Assembly: GCA_003024985.2 (NCBI GenBank)
Contig: PXIH01S0000688.1
Origin: Euperipatoides rowelli
Taxonomy: Eukaryota > Onychophora > Udeonychophora > Euonychophora > Peripatopsidae
DNA length: 14,639 nt
Direction: 5' to 3' (one strand)
Part shown: piece by piece, positions 7,905-14,639 of the stretch
Position numbering within the stretch: the stretch's first letter is position 1
How the letters are laid out: every line of letters begins with the position of its first letter
Position numbers and translations under genes: made by a program
Notes under the pieces: model-generated
The model's database searches: none
The model's input: the letters and a program-made list of their open reading frames with translations, nothing else
What the model was told of the DNA's origin: nothing

Positions 7905-8807
7905 TTGAAAAAATTGGCTGCTAGAAAGTGTATGCACAGGATGCGATTAGTGAAATAGTCCACAGATATGGGACAAGTAGCCTAATCACATGCAAACCAA
8001 TGATAATCCAGGTTGTTCTTCCTGCTGTGCAAGACTGTGTGTTGGATCACCAAAAGTTGGCCCACAGCTTAAAACTGTGGGATGCAATCAACCCATTTAT
8101 GACTTTTCTTCTAGATAATATCACAAAAGTTCAACTAAATCAAAGTGGTCCCTACCCTTGGGGAGGCTTGACTGATTCCTTCAAGACAGTGATCAAGAGT
8201 GTATGATGACTGAGAACTCTAGATGTGACTAGGTGGCTATACAATGCTGACATAAAGTACCATATAGATTATTGTTGAACTATCAAGCAAAGCAAAGCTA
8301 CAAGAAATAGAATGTGTCAAATCAAGTGAGATTAGGCAGAAAGGAGAAAGACAAAACAAATGAAAAACCAAACATTCAGGTCTCAATAACATCGTCATAA
8401 AGGATCTGAATAAACATTCTGTTGTATGCATTTCAAGAGCCAACTCCTTGTACCTGTTAGGGTTGCTGGGAAATGGAAGTCACTTAGTTGTACTTCATCA
8501 TGGAATGGATACATGAAGTTGGCACTCAATAACTACCGTACCATACATGTGAAATATCACAGATTGATGCTCTTCCCTTAATCAATCTCGACCCTGGAAA
8601 TCTGAGTACCTTATACATGGCTATGCTATTTGCTCTGTATATTTGTCAGAAGAATGGACAGAGCATTTGCGTTATCACATTTGACCAGTCATTGTACATC
8701 AAAGCTGCCAAAAGGGTCGCATTAGCAAACAAAGGAAGTGATTTGAAGAGAATTGTGGTGCGCCGGGGAGGACTTCATCTTCTCATGTCAAGTAGCACCA
8801 CTTATCG
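7905..8807 (+). pseudogene. Decayed relic of an unidentified, probably repetitive, protein-coding family
   Basis: Protein-like sequence continues across several frames, broken by stops and shifts. Segment 1 (about 7928-8203) reads VYAQDAISEIVHRYG, then KPMIIQVVLPAVQDCVL, then KLWDAINPFMTFLLDNIT and GGLTDSFKTVIKSV. Segment 2 (about 8229-8278) reads TRWLYNADIKYHIDYC. Segment 3 (about 8554-8807) reads IDALPLINLDPGNLSTLYMAM, then ICVITFDQSLYIKAAK and IVVRRGGLHLLMS. Codon use is more balanced and the DNA less AT-rich than its surroundings. The two ends lie in order and about 900 bp apart, as expected of one broken protein. I have only an unverified impression that similar ORFs recur in invertebrate genomes, which would point to a transposon-encoded protein. 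I cannot name a domain. The relic ends at a CA microsatellite. Confidence 0.55.
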
Positions 8808-8825
8808 CACACACACACACACACA
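8808..8825. repeat. (CA)9 microsatellite
   Basis: Nine uninterrupted CA units that abut the right end of the decayed ORF relic and interrupt its last frame. Confidence 0.95.
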
Positions 8826-9009
8826 TGACAAAGAATACCATTTATGAAACTTTTTAAATGTCTTTTTTAAATGACATCCGCCCAGAATTTCTATGATGTA
8901 TAGCTAAATTGTTATTAATGTTTAAATTTGTAATGGTCTATTATAGGTTGTATTGTTTATTTTATATCATTGTTTTGATGCTTTCAGCAACATAGCCATA
9001 GAAGAGCAA

Positions 9010-9245
9010 CTTCAGAAATGACTTCATACAGTGTATTATGGGTAAATACAATGCATTACTGGTAATATCAGCGAGTATTGTGGGTAAACATGTGACATCA
9101 TATGGATACATTATGGTAAATATGGCCAAATATTTATGTAGTGGTCCTTTGAGAAATTTCAGAAACGACATCATACAATGCATTGAGTAACTATAATGCA
9201 TTATGGGTAATATCAGGGAGCATTATGGTTAAACATGGCAAAGAT
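9010..9245. repeat. Two ~85-bp imperfect repeats, 148 bp apart, built on GCATTATGGGTAA
   Basis: The stretch from TTCAGAAATGACTTCATACA (9011) to GGTAAACATG recurs from TTCAGAAACGACATCATACA (9159) to GGTTAAACATGG. Within and between the copies the word GCATTATGGGTAA, or a close variant, appears about seven times (near 9032, 9053, 9075, 9109, 9180, 9198 and 9220), often about 20 bases apart. A diverged third start (GGAAACTATGTCATCGAC) may follow near 9273. It looks like decayed tandem or MITE-derived sequence. The minus-strand frame 8962-9201 is a shadow of it. Confidence 0.75.
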
Positions 9246-10009
9246 TTCCGAAGCTGCCAGAAGGGTAACTTTGGAAACTATGTCATCGACCACACCCTGT
9301 ATTGTTGTAGAAATATCTTCTTTCCTTACTACTTATCATAATGAGTATCACTAATCCAAATATCCCTAACAGTATTTATCTATTTTAAAAAATTAAATTC
9401 AACAGTTACAATTTGTAAGATATGGAAAGCTAATTACGATTTAAAAAAAAAAAAAAAAACAAGTCAAACTTGATATAGTTTTATAAAAAAAAAAAAAAGT
9501 CAACTGGAAACAGAAGAAAGTAATTATTTTAAACATCACACAACTCAGAAAAGGTTTTGCCTGAAGGCAGACAGTTAAATACTCTTGGCTTTATTTTGAC
9601 TAGAATTTTCTTGATCTAAAAAAAATGACACAATTTGAAAGATTTAAAAACTTTGATTTTAATATGTTAATAAAACAAAAGTCTACAAAATATTTTTTTT
9701 TTTTAAAAACATATTTAAAATATGGGCAGACAGGGTGTAAAAAGTATTTTAAACAAAAATACATAATGACCTAAAAAAAATCGTGACTTTATATACTTTT
9801 AATTTAGCTGTTATATTAAAACACAAATTAACAAAATTGAAAATGACCAAGATTACACATTCTAGTTCATAGGAAGGGGGGGGGGGGAGTATGTAAGCTA
9901 TACTACTGGAACTTAAGTTAAAGGTGTCTGTCTGAAAACATCATGATATATACCAGTGTACAGAGATGGGCTCAACTGGAGAAGTCAGAAAGAATTACAA
10001 ATGTTAATT
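9246..10009. other. AT-rich spacer with A/T and G homopolymers
   Basis: Long A runs (near 9443-9459 and 9486-9498), T runs (9692-9704) and a 12-base G run (9876-9887) lie here. No coding or RNA signal is supportable. A runs in transposon-rich DNA may mark old retroposon tails, but no bodies are recognisable. Confidence 0.5.
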
Positions 10010-10735
10010 TTTAATTTTTTTTTTTTGTTACAACTATTTCTTAAAATGGCATTTTTAAATCTTTTTATTTATTTTTATTTTAAATTGTTGTTTAATACCG
10101 GACATGGTTTGTCAACACTTCATCATCTATACTCTAGAAATTTAAAATTGGTAGTTAAAAAGTCACCTAGGGCTCTTTTGAATGAGGACATTATCTCCAG
10201 CTTCACCAGAGAGGTAGGTAAGGTATTAAAAAATAGAACAATACAATTGGAGATAAAAATTATATATTAGCCTCTCTGTGAATCCTGAATCAATGTCCCT
10301 GTGTAATATTTTATGAGCTCAAAATAAACATGTTTTTTGAAGTTTTTTTTCTTGGACATTTTTTATAAGTGAATATAATGTCCCCTTTCAACAAACACTG
10401 TTGAGAGGTAAAGGTTTATTTGGTTAGTAAATAAGCTAATCATTGGATGTATAGGAAAATTAAAAATCTTTCAATTATTTTGTAAAATATCTGAAAAGTG
10501 ATTGAGTCATCAGGAATATTTATATTATAGCAATTACGGCCGGCGGAGTAGCAGGAGTAGAGTAATGTTGAATGTATATCTTGTAAAGCTTAGAAAATAA
10601 AAAGGGAACAATGTGCCAAATATGCGGTACAAAACTGCAAATTTGTTTTTTTCTTAATGTTGAGGGCATGTACTGTACATCAAAATATTATAGACTCCAT
10701 ATGCTAAAGGTCAATACTGCTATATGGACCTAACA
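10010..10735 (-). pseudogene. LINE ORF2 C-terminal part and 3' UTR, decayed, minus strand
   Basis: Read on the minus strand, the end of a non-LTR retrotransposon polyprotein is visible in pieces. VRSI-stop-QY at about 10716-10734 resembles the VRP-ILEY box found after the RT. KGDIIFTYK at 10362-10388 resembles the RGDLIETYK box. ISNCIVLFFNTLPTSLV and SFKRALGDF (10158-10230 and upstream) correspond to the R-V-x2-WN-x-LP and SFK-x2-L-x2-FL signature near the end. A stop at 10125-10123 follows shortly. Beyond it lies an A/T-rich UTR with AATAAA words down to an A run (T run on plus, 10014-10027). Stops and frameshifts separate the pieces. The domain order suits CR1/Jockey-type elements, though the clade is not certain. 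The plus-strand frame across 9956-10270 is an antisense shadow. Confidence 0.65.
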
Positions 10736-10749
10736 CTTTATTAGGCTAA

Positions 10750-11085
10750 TTGTCTGGCACACCAGGTCAACTTGAACACCACCCCACTGCTGGATACCAA
10801 TTACTGCTTGTCCGGAAAAAGAACAGAATTATAAATCAGGATAAGAGTGAAGAATCAAACATTTATTCAAGTAATCTTCACATAAAAACAGATTATAGAA
10901 TTACTCCAGCTCTGGGAATAAATATCAAAATATGCAGCAACATTGAGGCAGGTGAATATTTTAACAACTACTGTATATACTGTAAAAGAAACTTGACATA
11001 CAGGATCCAAGACAAAAAAGAAGACCCAGTACACAAATGCACAACAACTTTTGTTTTAAGTAAAACACGCAAAATAAAACTATGA
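10750..11085 (+). other. Open frame of 111 codons lying in the gap of the LINE copy
   Basis: The frame is open from a TTG to TGA with no in-frame ATG near its start. It has four Cys and a His late in the frame, spaced as C-x2-C and H-x-C (YCIYCKRN, then VHKC), which could look like a zinc site. A frame this long is expected about once in three windows of this size and composition by my rough stop-frequency estimate, so it may be chance. It occupies the place where the LINE RT palm should be, and I could not see RT sequence on the minus strand here. It may be part of a separate insertion that replaced that segment. Confidence 0.15.
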
Positions 11086-11117
11086 ATAATGATTATTCGG
11101 TGAGACAAATGAATGTC

Positions 11118-11300
11118 AAATCAAAACTACAGATGAGGTCGAAAGCCTTTGACATATCAAAATAAACTACTTCAACCGAATGTCCATATTCTAATCTTTT
11201 ATCCACAGTAATAAGATTAGGAGGTGAGAATCTAGGCAACCAAACTTCTTTCTATAATCGATTGAATTGGAGAGAGTGTTGACAACACCAAAGACTGGAC
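11118..11300 (-). pseudogene. LINE reverse-transcriptase fragment (motif A region), minus strand
   Basis: On the minus strand the sequence reads VDKRLEYGHSVEVVYFDMS followed by KAFDLI (plus 11132-11210). That is the classic motif A box of non-LTR reverse transcriptases (F-D-x-SKAFD), with the first catalytic aspartate retained. Just upstream, KKFGCLDSHLLILLL in a shifted frame fits the QFGF-x-G-x-S-x2-NLL box that precedes motif A in this family. The piece lies upstream, in LINE orientation, of the C-terminal part at 10735-10010. The separation is about 200-250 bp shorter than expected for an intact element, so the palm with the YADD box appears to be deleted or replaced. It abuts the gypsy remnant at about 11300-11370. 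Confidence 0.7.
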
Positions 11301-11369
11301 ATAAAAGTTTATTAAAGATAATTTTCCTGAAATTTTACTAGGAACATATAGGGAAATAATTTTTCATTG

Positions 11370-13187
11370 AGACCCAATTTCCAGACTTATTTTTACCTGC
11401 TTTAGGTTCCATAAAAAACCTTAAGGCTCATATTTTTGTCCCCAGATATTTTATATATAGANCTGTTCCTTTTGCTCTTCTTCCAAAGATTGAAGCAAAA
11501 CTAGATAAATTGCAAAACCAAGGAATTTTAACTTCTATTAAATTCTCCGAAAGACTTATCCAATTGTGCCAATCCTTAAGAAGGATAATTCATTAAGGAT
11601 GTGTGCTGATTACAAAGTAGGCCTTAACCCAATAGTGCTGGTGGATCAATACCCACTCCCAATCATCACCGAGATCTTAGCAAAATTAGCTGGTGGTGTC
11701 ATTTTTTCAAACCTAGATTAAGCTCAAGCATACCAGAGGTCTCAATGGATGAAGAATCCACCTAATATTTTACAATTAACATGCACAAAGGCCTCTTTCA
11801 AGTTAATCGACTTCCATTTCGAATTGCCTCAGCTCCTGCCATCTTCCAAAAATTAATGGAAAAAATTATTTCAAGTTAATCCAATGCCGTCTGTTATCTG
11901 GATGACATTTTGATCCCCATTTTTAAATGTTGGATGCAGTTTTACAGAGCTACAAAATGCTGGTATCCATCTTAAATCAAAGTGTGAATTTCTAAACAAG
12001 GAAGTCACATAGTTAGGTCATAAAATTGACAGTTCTGGTGTACACCCATCATAGGAGAAAATCAAATCTTTGTTAACGGCTCCTGAACTTAAAAATGCTA
12101 ATCAGCTCAGATAATTTTGGGGATTAATTAGCTATTACAGGAAATTTACCATAACAGACTTTCTCGAAAGTGAAAGAAGCCGTATCTTCTTCAGATGTGC
12201 TTTTGCATTATATCCCTAAGCTTCCATTAATCCTTGATGTGGATGCTNCCCAAGTAGGCCTGGGTGCTGTATTATCTCACATCTGTCCAGATGGAACTAA
12301 ACGTCTTATAGCCTTTNNGTCACGCATCTTAACTCTAGCTGAAAAAATCCTACTCCCAGTTAGATAAAGAAGCATTAGCAATCTTCTAGGCAGTAAAAAA
12401 AATTTCACCAATATTGGTGCAATATTTATTTGTTTGGTAGAAAATTCACCCTCTTCACCGACCATAAGCCACTTACACATATTTTCAGTGCCTGCAAACA
12501 ATTGCCAGTAGTAGCAGCAGCTAGACTGCAATGGTAGTCCCTCATTTTAGTGGCTTACATTTATTTAAATTAAATTTCGCCAATTCAAATGCAGATACAC
12601 TTTCTCACTCTGCATGCCCAACCAAAGAAATCTCTCCTGAAGAAATTCCGCAAGATGTGTTCCTCATTAACCAGATAGAATCATTTCCACTATTTTACCA
12701 GGATTTTGCTACAAATACTGCAACTGACCCTATCCCTACACAGGTTCTTAAATTTTCCAAAATTGAATGGCCTCAATCAGTCCCTCCAGGCTTAGCACCC
12801 TTCACATCTAAACCCGATGAAATTTCACATCAGGATGGCTGTTTACTCTGGGATCTATGAGTCCTAATTCCAAACTCCTTGAGAACAATTCTTCTGAAGG
12901 AACTACATCATCACCACACAGGCATAGTAAGAATGAAAATGATGGCACATTCTCTTCTGGGGGCCTCAATTAGACAAAAAAATTGACAAATTACCCAGTC
13001 TTGCAAGCAATGCACTTTACAAGCAAATGATCCACCCAAAGTGCCCCTACACCTGTGATTTAGGCCAGATAAGTGTTGGGAACAGATACATTTAGACAAT
13101 GCAGGACCTTTTATGGGTCATATATTCCTGGCTTTAGTAGATTCAATCTCAAAGTGGCCGGAAGTTTGCATCATGAACACTACAGAT
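11370..13187 (+). pseudogene. Ty3/gypsy-type retrotransposon pol, decayed: RT, RNase H, integrase N-part
   Basis: This is the main retroelement of the window. In order on the plus strand come the RT N-terminal linker and fingers (about 11381-11600), an RT palm with an LDD-type active site (Y-L-D-D at 11895-11906), an RNase H domain with its first Asp box at 12233-12250 and a T-D-H-K-P-L box at about 12457-12474, then a linker that stays open at 12531-12860. The integrase zinc finger follows (His cluster 12906-12917, Cys codons 13002-13004 and 13011-13013), then the start of the integrase core with the first catalytic Asp at 13095-13097. Many stops and several frameshifts break it, for example a TAA right after the first palm box near 11718 and a frame change near 11775. 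The domain order RT-RH-IN is Ty3/gypsy, and the wording resembles the mag/K02A2.6-like lineage. No gag, protease or LTR is visible. Three sites carry ambiguous bases. Confidence 0.92.
13180..13187. repeat. Left 8-bp target-site duplication of the hAT-type element
   Basis: CTACAGAT, repeated exactly at 14418-14425 directly after the element. Both copies lie inside gypsy integrase coding sequence. An 8-bp duplication is the hallmark length of hAT insertions. Confidence 0.93.
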
Positions 13188-13645
13188 CAGGCACGTAGCC
13201 AGAGGGGGGCCAGGTCGGTCGGCGCCCGTCCTGGAGTATTGTTTGCTCGACCTAGAATATTATCATTAAAAGTTATCAACACGGATGAATAAATTCATTA
13301 AGAAAGGATTTGCCGTATATTTTCGAGAATAAATAAAATATAAAAATTTTATCCAATATTGTTTTTAAAGACCATATTTTTATTTTTTAATTGAAATTTG
13401 TAATATAGGTTTTTATTTTAGAAACAATATACAGTACCATATTCAAAGTACTAAAGATCTCCAAGAGAAAGAAAATTGAACATTCCATTACACTTTGCAA
13501 ATAGAGAAAAATGAGATAGAATAACTGTTTCACTTGCTGTATAAGACGTCTCTCATATAATACAAATAGAAAATTATCAGGAAATTTACTTTTCAGTTAG
13601 TATAAAATATATTTACTGTATTATAGCCTATGTATTTATGATATA

Positions 13646-13665
13646 ATATACAGTATACTGTATAT
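13646..13665. repeat. Perfect 20-bp palindrome inside the hAT element
   Basis: ATATACAGTATACTGTATAT is self-complementary over its full length. It lies in an AT-rich stretch of TACAGTA/TACTGTA words and could extrude as a cruciform. No function is implied. Confidence 0.9.
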
Positions 13666-13862
13666 AAAGTGTTTACTGCATAATACTACAGTGTTGACAT
13701 GGCTCATCCGGCTGGTCGGAGATCGCTGGGGGCCCATGGGGGCCCTTTGAAAAAAAAAAAAAAAATTTTAAATTTTTATTTAGGTATTTAACGAAAAATA
13801 GAAGTTATCATGAAAGCAAAGCCCTCACATTGAAGGGGGTGGATGGGTCTGTAGTCCCGGTG

Positions 13863-13882
13863 CCCCCCCCCCCCCCCCCCCC
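13863..13882. repeat. C20 homopolymer
   Basis: Twenty C in a row inside the hAT element. Length calls in such runs are unreliable, so the element length may be off by several bases. Confidence 0.9.
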
Positions 13883-14011
13883 GTATTTGAACAAAATACA
13901 TAAGAAAATACATAGTTATGACCAGAATGATAGGATGGGGACCCATACACTTGGTAAAGGTAAACCAGGGAACTATATAAGGATGATAAATGAAAACAAA
14001 TAGAGCATACA

Positions 14012-14080
14012 ACTAAAAAAAAAAAGCTTATCAAGTCTATCAAGAGGGTAACAAAAAGTAAAAAAAAAAAGCTTATCAAA
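14012..14080. repeat. Short direct repeat A-run + GCTTATCAA, two copies
   Basis: An A run followed by GCTTATCAA occurs at about 14014-14033 and again at about 14060-14080, separated by TCAAGAGGGTAAC. It is internal to the hAT element. Confidence 0.75.
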
Positions 14081-14262
14081 TTAAAAAAAGGCTGGCTAGG
14101 GCTCTGGGATCTAGGGCCCTTGACCATTCTCAGCCAGCGCCCAAAGGGCCACCATGCCAACACTGTGATATACAGATAAATGGAATTTTTGTTCCCTGTT
14201 GCATTTTAGTATTGTGCATTCGATTCGACCTGATTACTCTGCTACACATTTTTGGTTGTACA

Positions 14263-14275
14263 GGGGGGGGGGGGG
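14263..14275. repeat. G13 homopolymer
   Basis: Thirteen G near the right end of the hAT element. It mirrors the G-rich tract just inside the left terminus at 13203-13208. Confidence 0.9.
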
Positions 14276-14417
14276 AGTTTTCAAGAGGGGGCACACTATT
14301 GGCCTTTGGGGAAGGGGCACCCCTACACTTATGTGTTTTTAATGCAATGTAAAAATTCTGATGCCCCCCCTGGAAATTTTTTTGCCCCTTTGAAATCTAG
14401 TTCTGGCTACGGGCCTG

Positions 14418-14562
14418 CTACAGATACATCAGCACTGTAACTGTACTAGAGGGATTCTTCACATGTTATAGCTACCCTGTTCAATTAGTCATGGACAATG
14501 GTACCCAATTTTTCTCATCGAAATTTGAAACCTATTGTAAAAATAGGGGTAACCACCACACT
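14418..14562 (+). pseudogene. Gypsy integrase core, second piece after the hAT insertion
   Basis: After the right copy of CTACAGAT the integrase core resumes. The D-N-G box with the second catalytic Asp is at 14494-14502, and further recognisable core residues follow up to about 14555. With the MITE and one duplication left out, the two catalytic Asp codons lie about 57 codons apart, close to the usual Ty3/gypsy spacing. Stops are present just after the junction. The third catalytic residue and the C-terminus are missing, because the sequence changes abruptly to an A/T repeat near 14562. Confidence 0.88.
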
Positions 14563-14639
14563 TGTTTTATTTTTATTTTATTTATTTTTATTTATTTACT
14601 AAAAGTTTAAGCTGCATAGCTTGTGCAGTTCTGATGAAC
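14563..14639 (-). mobile_element. 3' tail of another LINE, minus strand, running out of the window
   Basis: A (TTTA)/(TTTTA)n run at 14563-14598 starts abruptly inside gypsy integrase sequence. It is followed by AAGTTTAAGCTGCATAGCTT, which contains the palindrome AAGCTGCATAGCTT-like stem. On the minus strand this reads as a unique 3' UTR ending in an (AAATA)n tail, the normal 3' end of a LINE. The body lies beyond the window edge. The second target duplication cannot be seen. Confidence 0.5.

Larger units (their letters stand above)
13188..14417. mobile_element. Non-autonomous hAT-type DNA transposon (MITE), complete, 1230 bp
   Basis: The element starts CAGGCACGTAGCCAG and ends CTGGCTACGGGCCTG. 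The second is the reverse complement of the first at 14 of 15 positions. Directly outside lie perfect 8-bp direct repeats, CTACAGAT. CAGG termini plus an 8-bp duplication define the hAT superfamily, and the GTAGCCAG subterminal word is common in hAT-derived MITEs. Both ends are followed inward by G- or C-rich tracts. The interior has a C20 run, a G13 run, a perfect 20-bp palindrome and two A-run-plus-GCTTATCAA repeats about 47 bp apart. No transposase frame is present: the minus-strand frames at 13788-14163 run through the C tract as poly-Gly and are not genes. It splits the gypsy integrase core, so it is younger than that copy. Confidence 0.93.

Noticed and set aside
8962-9201. Minus-strand frame of 79 codons
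   Set aside because: It is a shadow of the 148-bp repeat built on GCATTATGGGTAA. Its peptide repeats itself for the same reason.
9956-10270. Plus-strand frame with an exon-like segment at about 10138-10213 (CTCTAG acceptor, GAG/GTAGGT donor)
   Set aside because: The minus strand of the same bases carries the C-terminal signature of a LINE polyprotein, which explains the protein-like composition better.
12277-13099. Minus-strand frames 12277-12531 and 12911-13099
   Set aside because: They are antisense to the RNase H and integrase parts of the gypsy pol.
13788-14163. Two overlapping minus-strand frames with poly-Gly
   Set aside because: They lie wholly inside the hAT-type MITE and are carried by the C20 run. 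No transposase similarity was seen.
14252-14440. Plus-strand frame of 62 codons with a Gly run
   Set aside because: It crosses the hAT right terminus and the G13 run and is a chance frame.

Overview
The window looks like intergenic or deep-intronic DNA from an animal nuclear genome, most likely an invertebrate. It is strongly AT-rich and has no bacterial-style gene packing. It holds minisatellites, homopolymer runs, decayed LINE and LTR retrotransposon pieces, a hAT-type MITE and tRNA-like (SINE-type) promoter relics. I cannot fix the phylum from sequence alone. Four ambiguous bases (11462, 12248, 12317-12318) suggest a draft or consensus assembly.

Layout. Positions 1-1200 are AT-rich spacer with a (GACA)n microsatellite and a tRNA-like relic near 770-875. 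Positions 1205-1905 are a tandem array of about seven units of about 94 bp, most carrying a splice-acceptor-like pyrimidine tract. A probable LINE 3' tail lies near 2509-2830. Positions 3272-4190 hold a large fold-back element with nested inverted and direct repeats, and a second, smaller inverted repeat spans 4627-4878. The best candidate for a host coding exon is on the minus strand at 5390-5157 (acceptor, 77 codons, stop, AATAAA about 200 bases downstream). Another tRNA-like B box sits at 5734-5744. Positions 6570-7495 are a nearly C-free 28/32/36-bp minisatellite.

Positions 7905-8807 contain a decayed protein-coding relic in several frames that I cannot name. It is followed by a CA repeat and a small repeated motif cluster (9010-9245). 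Positions 10010-11300 carry a badly decayed non-LTR retrotransposon (LINE) on the minus strand, recognisable from its RT motif A and its C-terminal domain. Positions 11370-14562 are a decayed Ty3/gypsy-type pol (RT, RNase H, integrase, plus strand). Its integrase core is split by a complete 1230-bp non-autonomous hAT-type element (13188-14417) with 15-bp terminal inverted repeats and an exact 8-bp target duplication. The gypsy copy is cut again near 14562 by the A/T-rich tail of another minus-strand LINE that runs out of the window.

No intact gene is present and no set of genes works together. The window is best read as a nested transposon graveyard: gypsy first, then the hAT MITE and a LINE inserted into it. 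The most informative points are the cleanly dated nesting, the repeated acceptor-like motif in the 94-bp array, the fold-back element and the unnamed decayed ORF family.
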